24,621 nucleotides of DNA from a virus. Both the position numbers and the translations under genes were made by a program. Each line of letters begins with the position of its first letter. The first letter of the stretch is position 1. The notes beneath the pieces were generated by a model. It worked only from the letters and a program-made list of their open reading frames with translations, was not told the DNA's origin and made no database searches. Positions 14,558 through 20,921 of this stretch are shown piece by piece. The stretch is taken from positions 1 to 24,621 of IMG/VR virus record IMGVR_UViG_3300035703_000400. One strand, 5' to 3'.

Positions 14558-16628
14558 TTTTCTTCTCCAAAGAACTTATAAGTTGCTTCAAGTTGTCGTT
14601 GTTAGATAATATTTTCTGCTCAACAATATTATTGTCTTGCTTTTTATCTGCTTCACTCAACATCTCTTCACTATAACTATTTTCATATTGTTCGTAAATA
14701 CCATTACCAAGACCAAATAGTTCTTGTGCGCCAGAACCCATAACATTTCTCATTGAACCACCGCCAAGTTCTTTACTGAACTTTGACTGATAGCTTCTTG
14801 TTCTTGCTCCTGTTGGTCTACTATCTCCACCGCGATATTTTACAGGCATATACATTTTGCCTCTTGATGCAGGAGTAGTTGTTAGTTTGTCGTCTCTTTT
14901 TCCTGGTGCTGCCAATAATGGACCTGCTTCTTCTCCACCGGCTGGTGTTTCTGCTGGTGTTTCTGTTGGTGTTGCAGCACCTGCTTCTGGTTCAGAAGTA
15001 AGTGTTCCTAAATCTATACCGGGGCCACCTTCTGCTCCACCGGCACCAGTATCTCCACCAAGACCACCAGTATCCATTCCACCGCCAAATGCATCAGCAT
15101 CACCGGCTGCAGCTTCTTGCTCTGAACCTGCTTTTTCAACAGCGGCTTTGAACTTGAAGTCAAAGAACATTTCGCGTTGATTCCGCAAAAATTCTTCATC
15201 TGAAAGACCAAATATTTTTTTAGCAACCCAACGCTTGCTGAAATATCCTTCTGTTGCAGCACTTGCAACTTCAAATTTTGTTTTCCAAGTTTCCAGTTCT
15301 TGTAGCTCTGCTATTTTGCTTGGGTTATTTAGTCGTAGTTTGAACTTTATAAGATCTTCATTTCTGTAACCAAGAACAAATAGGTGAATAACCCCTATCT
15401 TTTCAAGTTCACTTACGACAGATCTTTGAAGGCGTTGAATGGTTCTGGCAAAACGGATATCTTTTTGTGCCAAGGTTGTTTTATCTTCTTCACCACCTTC
15501 ACCACGAGCAAGATAACTTTGCGGTATCTTTATAGCAGAAAATAATTTATCTCGTAGATATTTTACATCTTCTATGTCGCCAGTGTATTGGCCACCAGCA
15601 AGACTTTCTATTTTTGTTGATTGTTGACCACGAACTGGAATAAAATAATCTTCCTCTATTGACAGTGGGTTGTAGCGAAGGTCAACGCGACCGGTTTTTT
15701 CATCAACAACTTGGTTACGTTTTAGGGCTGTCATTGCTTTTTGCATGAATTGCTCAACATCATTTGGAGCGACGTTTCCAACATCAACATAGAATACACG
15801 ACGCTCTGCCGAACGAACAATACGATAAGCCATCATAGCATCTTCAAGCAGAGTCAGTTGTCGCCATATTCTACGGGCAGGCTCTAACACGCTTGTTCCA
15901 TATGGAGCATATTTATCGTTTCCAAGAATACGGAAATGACCCATTTGCCAGTTTTCAAAAGTCATGCCGCCACTATTCCATTGAAACTGAACATAGTTTG
16001 GATTTTTTTCATCTTCACCTTCTATACGCTCAACTTCATATGGAGGAATGCCAATAGCATTTCTAATACCATCGCGTTCATCAATATCCAGATAAAGAAA
16101 AAAGTCGCCAAACTTACACATAGTTCGTGACCAACCAAAAAGATTGAACTCTATGTTCAGTATGTCATAATAAAGACTGTGAAGAATGTTTTTTATTTCT
16201 TCATTTGGGCAGTCTATGTTTAGAACCTTTTCCAGTGAGTTACTTGTTGTCATTTCGTCGGCATAAATATCAAGTGCCGATGCTATTTCAGGTGTGTATT
16301 CCATTTGTTCAAAATCTACATATCTTTCAGCACGGTTTTGGTTGGCCATGCTTTGAGAATGAACATAATCAAATGGATTATAGGAAGACTTTTTGAACTG
16401 TTGTCCTTGTGCTGACTGAAAACGGTATTTATCTAAACGACGGCGACGTTCGCTTTTATAGTTTTGTTGGCGACGATTGACAATAGGACCAGAAAATAGT
16501 TTTGTAAGTCTTTTGAAAAGACCATTGTCCGGATTATATGGACTCTTATCTTGATTTACTCTTCCTCTTTTTGAGGGAGTTATGTTGCGAAAGTCGCTTC
16601 TATTTATTGGTTTGCTATTGTCAGCCAT
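14526..16628 (-). CDS. gp20: Portal vertex protein (T4 gp20-like)
   Basis: Forms the ring at one vertex through which DNA enters, and initiates prohead assembly. The T4-like portal signature runs from about 85 to 495, including 'YTPEIASALDIYADEMTT' (111-128), 'YGTSVLEPARRIWRQLTLLE' (243-262), and 'RVFYVDVGNVAP' (277-288). It also has 'KLFSAIKIPQSYLARGEGGE' (361-380) and 'IRFARTIQRLQRSV' (391-404). At 700 residues it is much longer than T4 gp20 (about 524). The extra part is a Gly/Ala/Glu/Pro-rich linker (500-580) and a 120-residue tail. It starts four bases after the terminase stop with an AAGGA site. Confidence 0.95.
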   Translation of the reverse strand: MADNSKPINRSDFRNITPSKRGRVNQDKSPYNPDNGLFKRLTKLFSGPIVNRRQQNYKSERRRRLDKYRFQSAQGQQFKKSSYNPFDYVHSQSMANQNRAERYVDFEQMEYTPEIASALDIYADEMTTSNSLEKVLNIDCPNEEIKNILHSLYYDILNIEFNLFGWSRTMCKFGDFFLYLDIDERDGIRNAIGIPPYEVERIEGEDEKNPNYVQFQWNSGGMTFENWQMGHFRILGNDKYAPYGTSVLEPARRIWRQLTLLEDAMMAYRIVRSAERRVFYVDVGNVAPNDVEQFMQKAMTALKRNQVVDEKTGRVDLRYNPLSIEEDYFIPVRGQQSTKIESLAGGQYTGDIEDVKYLRDKLFSAIKIPQSYLARGEGGEEDKTTLAQKDIRFARTIQRLQRSVVSELEKIGVIHLFVLGYRNEDLIKFKLRLNNPSKIAELQELETWKTKFEVASAATEGYFSKRWVAKKIFGLSDEEFLRNQREMFFDFKFKAAVEKAGSEQEAAAGDADAFGGGMDTGGLGGDTGAGGAEGGPGIDLGTLTSEPEAGAATPTETPAETPAGGEEAGPLLAAPGKRDDKLTTTPASRGKMYMPVKYRGGDSRPTGARTRSYQSKFSKELGGGSMRNVMGSGAQELFGLGNGIYEQYENSYSEEMLSEADKKQDNNIVEQKILSNNDNLKQLISSLEKKNATNKENSED

Positions 16629-16632
16629 TTAT

Positions 16633-18231
16633 TTATCCTTTATATAGCCAGTCATACATTTTGTAGAACTCTTTTAGTTCTCTTTGATTTACTCTTTTTT
16701 CGTCTAACGAATAGTTGCTATTATAGCCTATCTGGCCAGGTATTTTAGTCTGAACGCGAGTATTTGCCATAGTTATGGCATTAAACATTGCTTTTGTGTA
16801 TTCAACATCTCGTTGTGAGGTTGTAAGTGCTGTATCTCGTACCCAACAAGCAATAGCGAGCGACATTGTGAGATCATCATTTCTATTTTTCATTGCTTCT
16901 GGGCGGCCATTGTTCCATATAAATGTAGATAGTTCTTCAACCATTCTATTAGAATATATTTTTATCATCTTATTTCGGATAAACTCTTCAAGTTTTGCCA
17001 CTATAAGGGGTCTTGTTTTTTGGGTTGTTGTAAAACCTGGAACACTGTTTGTCATGCTTTCTGCTTGAACTTGCTCTATGAATTCATGTGTTGATTTTAT
17101 TGAAAAATAAATATTTGGATATTTTCTTTCTATAAGTTTATCAAGAACATTGTAGCCAATATTGTTATTTTCTACAACAAGAAGAGCATTGTTATATTCT
17201 TTTCCTGTTTGGAAAAGCATGTCGGCATAAATATCTGGTGCTATTTTGCCTTGATATTCTGCTACTTGTTCCATTGTTTCAAGTTTTATAACATGGAAAG
17301 CAGAAAAGTCCTTTCCATCTCCGCGAGCAACATCGGCAACAAGAAGATAAGAAAAGTTTTGTCTTGCCTCTTCCCATATCCAGTAGTTTCTATCAAAACC
17401 TGTGCGATATTTTGGCTCTAAAACAGATTCTCTTATTTCTTGTAAATCTTGTGAATTTATAACGCCTTCGCCGGATGCGTTGAAAGAGCATTCATATTCT
17501 TGCGCTATATCTCGTCTATTCATATTACGAGTAGCGGCCTCAAACCAGTCACGATCTCGTTCTGGATGGGCATCCCAATTTAGCTTTACAGCGTGAAAGT
17601 CATTAGAGTTATTTTCTGCATTTATATAAGTTTCATGGAACCAGTTACCAACACCATTTGGAGTGCTAATAGCTATACAACGACCACCTGCGGATAGTGT
17701 TGGGAATATACTTTTCCATAAGTCTTCCATGCCCTCAACGAATGCTGCTTCGTCTATAACAAGAAGACTTAGAGCTTCTGAACGGCCAGCACTTTCACTT
17801 GTTGAAGATGCCTTGATCCACGAGCCATTGTTTAGTTCAAAACTGTTTCGGTTGTCTATTGATATGTCAGCGATATTCATCCAAGCTGGTAGGCTTTTTA
17901 TCATCTTTTTTACTTTTTTTACAAGATTGGCAGCAACATCAAGCTTTGTGGCAACAACAAGAACAGTTTTTTGTCTGCGGAAAAGAAGCATCCAAGCAAT
18001 ATATCCCGCAACAGCGGTTGATAAACCTAACTGACGGGCTTTTAGAACTATATTGAAGCGATAGTCTTCAAATGCTTTTATTGTATCTTGCTGATAGCCA
18101 TATAAACTAAATGGTATCAAGCCTTTTTCTGGGTGAGCGATCTTACAATAGTTTGTAATAAAGTATGTGGGATCACGCCCACATTTCTTTACTTCTTCCC
18201 TTACTTGATCTTTTGTGAGAACATAACTCAT
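16633..18231 (-). CDS. gp17: Terminase large subunit (T4 gp17-like)
   Basis: The motor that cuts and pumps DNA into the prohead. The N-terminal ATPase shows an adenine-binding Gln region ('YGYQQDTIKAF', 44-54), a Walker A-like 'ARQLGLST' (65-72), a Walker B 'LLVIDEAAF' (156-164), and a coupling motif 'ISTPNG' (188-193). The C-terminal nuclease shows Asp300 in 'VADVARGDGKDFS', Glu354 in 'LLVVENNNIG', and Asp452/453 in 'NRNDDLTMSLAIA'. At 532 residues it is a little shorter than T4 gp17 (610). It starts three bases after the preceding stop. The portal gene follows directly. Confidence 0.95.
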   Translation of the reverse strand: MSYVLTKDQVREEVKKCGRDPTYFITNYCKIAHPEKGLIPFSLYGYQQDTIKAFEDYRFNIVLKARQLGLSTAVAGYIAWMLLFRRQKTVLVVATKLDVAANLVKKVKKMIKSLPAWMNIADISIDNRNSFELNNGSWIKASSTSESAGRSEALSLLVIDEAAFVEGMEDLWKSIFPTLSAGGRCIAISTPNGVGNWFHETYINAENNSNDFHAVKLNWDAHPERDRDWFEAATRNMNRRDIAQEYECSFNASGEGVINSQDLQEIRESVLEPKYRTGFDRNYWIWEEARQNFSYLLVADVARGDGKDFSAFHVIKLETMEQVAEYQGKIAPDIYADMLFQTGKEYNNALLVVENNNIGYNVLDKLIERKYPNIYFSIKSTHEFIEQVQAESMTNSVPGFTTTQKTRPLIVAKLEEFIRNKMIKIYSNRMVEELSTFIWNNGRPEAMKNRNDDLTMSLAIACWVRDTALTTSQRDVEYTKAMFNAITMANTRVQTKIPGQIGYNSNYSLDEKRVNQRELKEFYKMYDWLYKG

Positions 18232-18234
18232 ATA

Positions 18235-18687
18235 TCATTTTTTTGGTTTCGTGCCATTGACTGGATCTTTTGTTTCTGGGTCAAGGAGTTTATCTTCCAT
18301 GGTTCCGGCTTTCTTTTTAGCAACTATTCTACCGGCTGCAGCAACTGCTTCTGGGTCATCAGCCCAACTTGAAGCTTGTTTTACTGCTTTTTTGAACTCT
18401 GCTGGTGTTACTTTGCCAGCACCACCGGCACCACCACGAATCGCCTTCATAGTGGACGCCGAGGCTTTATATTCTTGACCTTTGTGTTTTACTTTTTCAA
18501 CTTCTTCAAGACTTCCGGATTCTTTATCGGCATCTATTTCATCTTCAATAGCCTTTTCGCCGGCTTCTTTTGAAAGTTCTTCAATAGCCTCTTCGTCAAG
18601 TTCAAGAACATTTTCTTCAACATATTTTTCATGAAGCTCAACTTCTTCACGAATGATTTGCAGCAGTCTTGCTTTGGTTATTTTCAT
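18235..18687 (-). CDS. Unknown protein with 'IIREE' N-terminus, upstream of the terminase
   Basis: I choose the ATG at 18685-18687, which overlaps the preceding stop as ATGA and has AGGTGG upstream; the protein is 150 residues. It starts 'MKITKARLLQIIREEVELHE', the clearest example of the shared N-terminal segment. An acidic helix follows (20-60), then 'KASASTMKAIRGGAGGAGKV' and a Lys-rich C-terminal half ('FKKAVKQASSWADDPEAVAA', about 97-116). T4 carries the small terminase gene in this place, but I see no small-terminase signature. A packaged or core protein is an alternative. Function unknown. Confidence 0.6.
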   Translation of the reverse strand: MKITKARLLQIIREEVELHEKYVEENVLELDEEAIEELSKEAGEKAIEDEIDADKESGSLEEVEKVKHKGQEYKASASTMKAIRGGAGGAGKVTPAEFKKAVKQASSWADDPEAVAAAGRIVAKKKAGTMEDKLLDPETKDPVNGTKPKK

Positions 18688-19214
18688 TTCTTTAGTCCAC
18701 CTAATGCTAGCCATTTTTGAAGTTGTTCGCTGCGTTCAACATCTTTTTGATCTTCAAGCTTTGGCATGTCAACATCTTTTATCTTGTAATGACATTGTGC
18801 TGTTACAAAAACACGGATTCTTGATGTTTCTTCAACAAGCATTTTTACTTCACCATATTTTTCAACATTTAGTTCTTTGCCTGATACTTTTTTGAATTCT
18901 TTTTTTAGATATTTTAGTGCTTCTGCTATATGCTCTTCAACTTGTTCACCAAGCTTTGGACTGTGTGCTTCTTCAAGTTTGAGTTCTGAATGATAAGATA
19001 TTATCAAACAAGGAAAAGAACCATCTTTTGCTGCGTGATGTGTTACCCGAGCACGAAAACCATCAAGGAGACGACATTCACAACTGGTAAATGCTGGGAC
19101 TTCTTCACGGCGCAGACCTGCTTTGATTGCCTTACCGTCTTTATCAGTAGCGCCATCATATGTTTGTGCCATTACTTGTGAAATACCGCTTATTACATCC
19201 ATTAGTTCAGCCAT
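18684..19214 (-). CDS. Unknown 176-residue protein
   Basis: A soluble-looking protein with an alpha/beta pattern. Visible stretches include 'GLRREEVPAFTSCECRLLDG' (33-52), 'RARVTHHAAKDGSFPCLIIS' (54-73), and 'SRIRVFVTAQCHYKIKD' (130-146). Four Cys and several His do not form an obvious metal site. A strong AAGGAG site precedes the ATG. It ends in an ATGA overlap with the next gene and shares the operon with the terminase. I do not recognise a family; neck or packaging roles fit the place but are not supported by a motif. Confidence 0.6.
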   Translation of the reverse strand: MAELMDVISGISQVMAQTYDGATDKDGKAIKAGLRREEVPAFTSCECRLLDGFRARVTHHAAKDGSFPCLIISYHSELKLEEAHSPKLGEQVEEHIAEALKYLKKEFKKVSGKELNVEKYGEVKMLVEETSRIRVFVTAQCHYKIKDVDMPKLEDQKDVERSEQLQKWLALGGLKK

Positions 19215-19237
19215 TTATTATCATCTCCTTGTATGGT

Positions 19238-19432
19238 TCAGTCTTCTTTTGCTTTTACTTCGCGAACTTTTTCCAGAGCAGCATTGCGAAGTTCTTTTAG
19301 CATCTTTGCAAGTGCAGCTACGTCTTTACGAAGACGAGTTGCTGCCGAGCGATTGCCTTTATCAACTTTTACTGCATCTGCTTTACACGCTTCAAGTGCT
19401 TTCGCTACTTCTTCGAGTTTTTCAACTACCAT
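19238..19432 (-). CDS. Histone H1-like (Hc1-type) DNA-binding protein
   Basis: A 64-residue charged helical protein. The stretch 'DKGNRSAATRLRKDVAALAK' (24-43) followed by 'MLKELRNAALEKVREV' matches the core of bacterial histone H1-like proteins such as chlamydial Hc1 ('ERGNKAAAQRVRTDSIKLEK'): GN-[KR]-x-AA-x-R-[VL]-R with Leu/Lys spacing after it. It lacks the long Lys/Ala/Pro-rich tail of Hc1, so it is a core-only form. The family binds and compacts DNA. In a late phage operon it could condense progeny DNA or the host nucleoid. An AGGTGA site lies inside the end of the preceding gene, with an 11-base overlap. Confidence 0.7.
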   Translation of the reverse strand: MVVEKLEEVAKALEACKADAVKVDKGNRSAATRLRKDVAALAKMLKELRNAALEKVREVKAKED

Positions 19433-19814
19433 TTGTAATCACCTTCTTTCTTTCTTCCCAAAGGTCTTCGCGACCTTCAATATACTTTATAAAACACTCA
19501 TGGCAACATCCAAACTTATTCATATAAACATCATCTTTTACACTAAAAGAATAACGCCCACATTGTAAGACCGGACAAACCCTGGTGGTTTTGGTAGTAA
19601 ATAGTTTTTTCTTTACTAAAAACCCATTTTCTTCAACTATTTCTTGTTTTTCGGCCTTTTGTCTAACAACTTGGGCTTGTTCTTTTACTTGTTCTATGTA
19701 ATCTTTTTCTTTTTCTTCGTTCCAGTTTGCCTTTGGATTTGCAATAGCATCTTCTCCGTATTTTTCTTTTACGGCTCTTTCTATTGCGGCTATTTTATCC
19801 CAGTCAGTAGTCAT
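19422..19814 (-). CDS. Cys-rich, probable zinc-binding unknown protein
   Basis: A 130-residue protein. Residues 1-62 are charged and helical ('DWDKIAAIERAVKEKYGEDA' at 4-23). Residues 78-115 hold a four-to-five Cys cluster: 'VCPVLQCGRYSF' followed after about 15 residues by 'FGCCHECFIKYIEGRE', which can bind one zinc ion as a ribbon. A basic tail follows. It begins in an ATGA overlap with the preceding gene. The function is unknown; similar zinc proteins recur in marine T4-like phages, as far as I recall. Confidence 0.6.
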   Translation of the reverse strand: MTTDWDKIAAIERAVKEKYGEDAIANPKANWNEEKEKDYIEQVKEQAQVVRQKAEKQEIVEENGFLVKKKLFTTKTTRVCPVLQCGRYSFSVKDDVYMNKFGCCHECFIKYIEGREDLWEERKKVITNGS

Positions 19815-20239
19815 TTTTGAACCTGGTTTATCAATACGATTGTTCCCACTATGGCAGCAGTTGAAACTACTGTTCCAACAGCGAGTCCACCAAAAAAATA
19901 ATATGCGTTATCACCGCCGTCATCAATCCGATCCAAGAAAACCTTATCCTGTTCATTGCGTAACCTGTTTATTTCATCAAATTTTTTCTTTTCAAGATCA
20001 AGTTCGTTTTTTAGCAAACCCATATCAAGAATGCATTTGTTTTTTTCTTTTTCAACTGCGGCTTCGCTGTTTATTTTGCATATTTCTGCCGCTGCTTGTT
20101 TATCTGCCAATATTTTTGCGGCTTCTTCTTTTGTCAGAAAGATGCCATCTGCTGGGGATGGTTGTCCTTTCGCGACTGCTGTTTGTGCCAAGCAGTTGGC
20201 TGATAATAAAAATGATAATACTATACATAAACTTCTCAT
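19811..20239 (-). CDS. Exported coiled-coil protein with C-terminal membrane anchor (possible spanin partner)
   Basis: A 142-residue protein. Residues 1-18 ('MRSLCIVLSFLLSANCLA') are a signal peptide; Cys16 is not in a good lipobox, so cleavage by signal peptidase I after 'CLA' is more likely. Residues 35-108 are a charged coiled-coil with two Cys. Residues 113-138 ('YYFFGGLAVGTVVSTAAIVG...') form a transmembrane helix. A periplasmic coiled-coil anchored at its C-terminus fits a lysis-associated or envelope-spanning role. Its start overlaps the stop of the preceding membrane protein (ATGA), so the two are probably made together. Confidence 0.6.
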   Translation of the reverse strand: MRSLCIVLSFLLSANCLAQTAVAKGQPSPADGIFLTKEEAAKILADKQAAAEICKINSEAAVEKEKNKCILDMGLLKNELDLEKKKFDEINRLRNEQDKVFLDRIDDGGDNAYYFFGGLAVGTVVSTAAIVGTIVLINQVQK

Positions 20240-20604
20240 AGTTTGAATTCTTCTTTCATCTTATCGGCAAGCTCTTGTGTTGTTTTGTCTTTTAGAACAT
20301 CTATTGTTTTTTGTTTATCTTCTAAAACTTTTTTTATTTGTTGTTCTTTTTTTAGCTCTATCTGCTTGGCCTTTTTTTCTGCCCTATCAATAATAGTTTT
20401 GTCTTTTTCAGTTTTTTTATCATTTAGTGTTTCAAGTTTGTCAAACTGTTTTTTATAGCCATCAGCAAGTTTTTTTATCATATTAGTAAGTCCGGCAACT
20501 TTTGCATTTTCAATAAAACTTACCACTATAACAAGTCCGGTTAGTCCAAGAACAACAAACATATACCAATATTTTTTTATTGTTTTGAATATTTTATCTA
20601 TCAT
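20236..20604 (-). CDS. Inner-membrane coiled-coil protein (i-spanin-like candidate)
   Basis: A 122-residue protein with one N-terminal transmembrane helix (about 12-31, 'YWYMFVVLGLTGLVIVVSF'), followed by a long Lys/Glu/Asp-rich coiled-coil to the end. This layout is that of an inner-membrane spanin, which disrupts the outer membrane at lysis, but many phage membrane proteins look alike. Its start codon lies 11 bases inside the 46-residue membrane peptide gene; AGGGA precedes it. Neighbouring holin-like and exported proteins support a lysis role. Confidence 0.6.
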   Translation of the reverse strand: MIDKIFKTIKKYWYMFVVLGLTGLVIVVSFIENAKVAGLTNMIKKLADGYKKQFDKLETLNDKKTEKDKTIIDRAEKKAKQIELKKEQQIKKVLEDKQKTIDVLKDKTTQELADKMKEEFKL

Positions 20605-20734
20605 TTGTTTCCCTATTTCTCATTATTTCTAAAATAAGACCGATCACAGCCATCAATATGATGGCCATGACCAGTCCACTTTTTACAGCACTATACAGGC
20701 GGTGTGCTTTGGTTTCCTGCTTTTGCTTTGACAT
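20594..20734 (-). CDS. Hidden 46-residue membrane peptide
   Basis: A short frame starts at the ATG at 20732-20734, inside the end of the holin-like gene, and stops at 20594-20596, inside the start of the next gene. The peptide has a charged N-terminus ('MSKQKQETKAHRLYSAVKSG'), one strong hydrophobic helix ('LVMAIILMAVIGLILEIM', 21-38) and a charged end ('RNRETNDR'). It fills the 86 bases that would otherwise be empty between two genes. No good ribosome binding site is visible, so translation may depend on the upstream gene. It could be a holin partner or antiholin. Confidence 0.6.
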   Translation of the reverse strand: MSKQKQETKAHRLYSAVKSGLVMAIILMAVIGLILEIMRNRETNDR

Positions 20735-20921
20735 ATTCTACGATGAAGTCTTTCGCTGCTTGGGAGCCAATATAAACCATGCTTATCTGTAACCATTGTT
20801 CGCCATCAATAAGTTGCAAAGGAACTCCAACGGTGGCTACAAGCCAAACAAGCAATTTTCTACTAACAAGTTTTGATATGCCTTTATCAAGTAACTCTTT
20901 TTTTAGTCTGGCCATTATCAT
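20691..20921 (-). CDS. Holin-like small membrane protein
   Basis: A 76-residue protein with a basic N-terminus and two hydrophobic segments (23-38, 'LLVWLVATVGVPLQLI', and 43-62, 'WLQISMVYIGSQAAKDFIVE'). 'GEQWLQISMVYIGSQ' resembles small phage holins. A GGAGG site lies four bases before the first ATG and ten before a second (20913-20915), so either could be used. It overlaps the stop of the Rad50-like gene. A pore-forming lysis role is inferred from size, topology and neighbours; no endolysin gene is seen in the window. Confidence 0.55.
   Translation of the reverse strand: MIMARLKKELLDKGISKLVSRKLLVWLVATVGVPLQLIDGEQWLQISMVYIGSQAAKDFIVEYVKAKAGNQSTPPV

Noticed and set aside
18235-18687. Small terminase subunit (gp16) call for the gene just before the large terminase
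   Set aside because: The position fits, but the N-terminus belongs to the shared 'IIREE' group and no coiled-coil or helix-turn-helix pattern of gp16 is visible.
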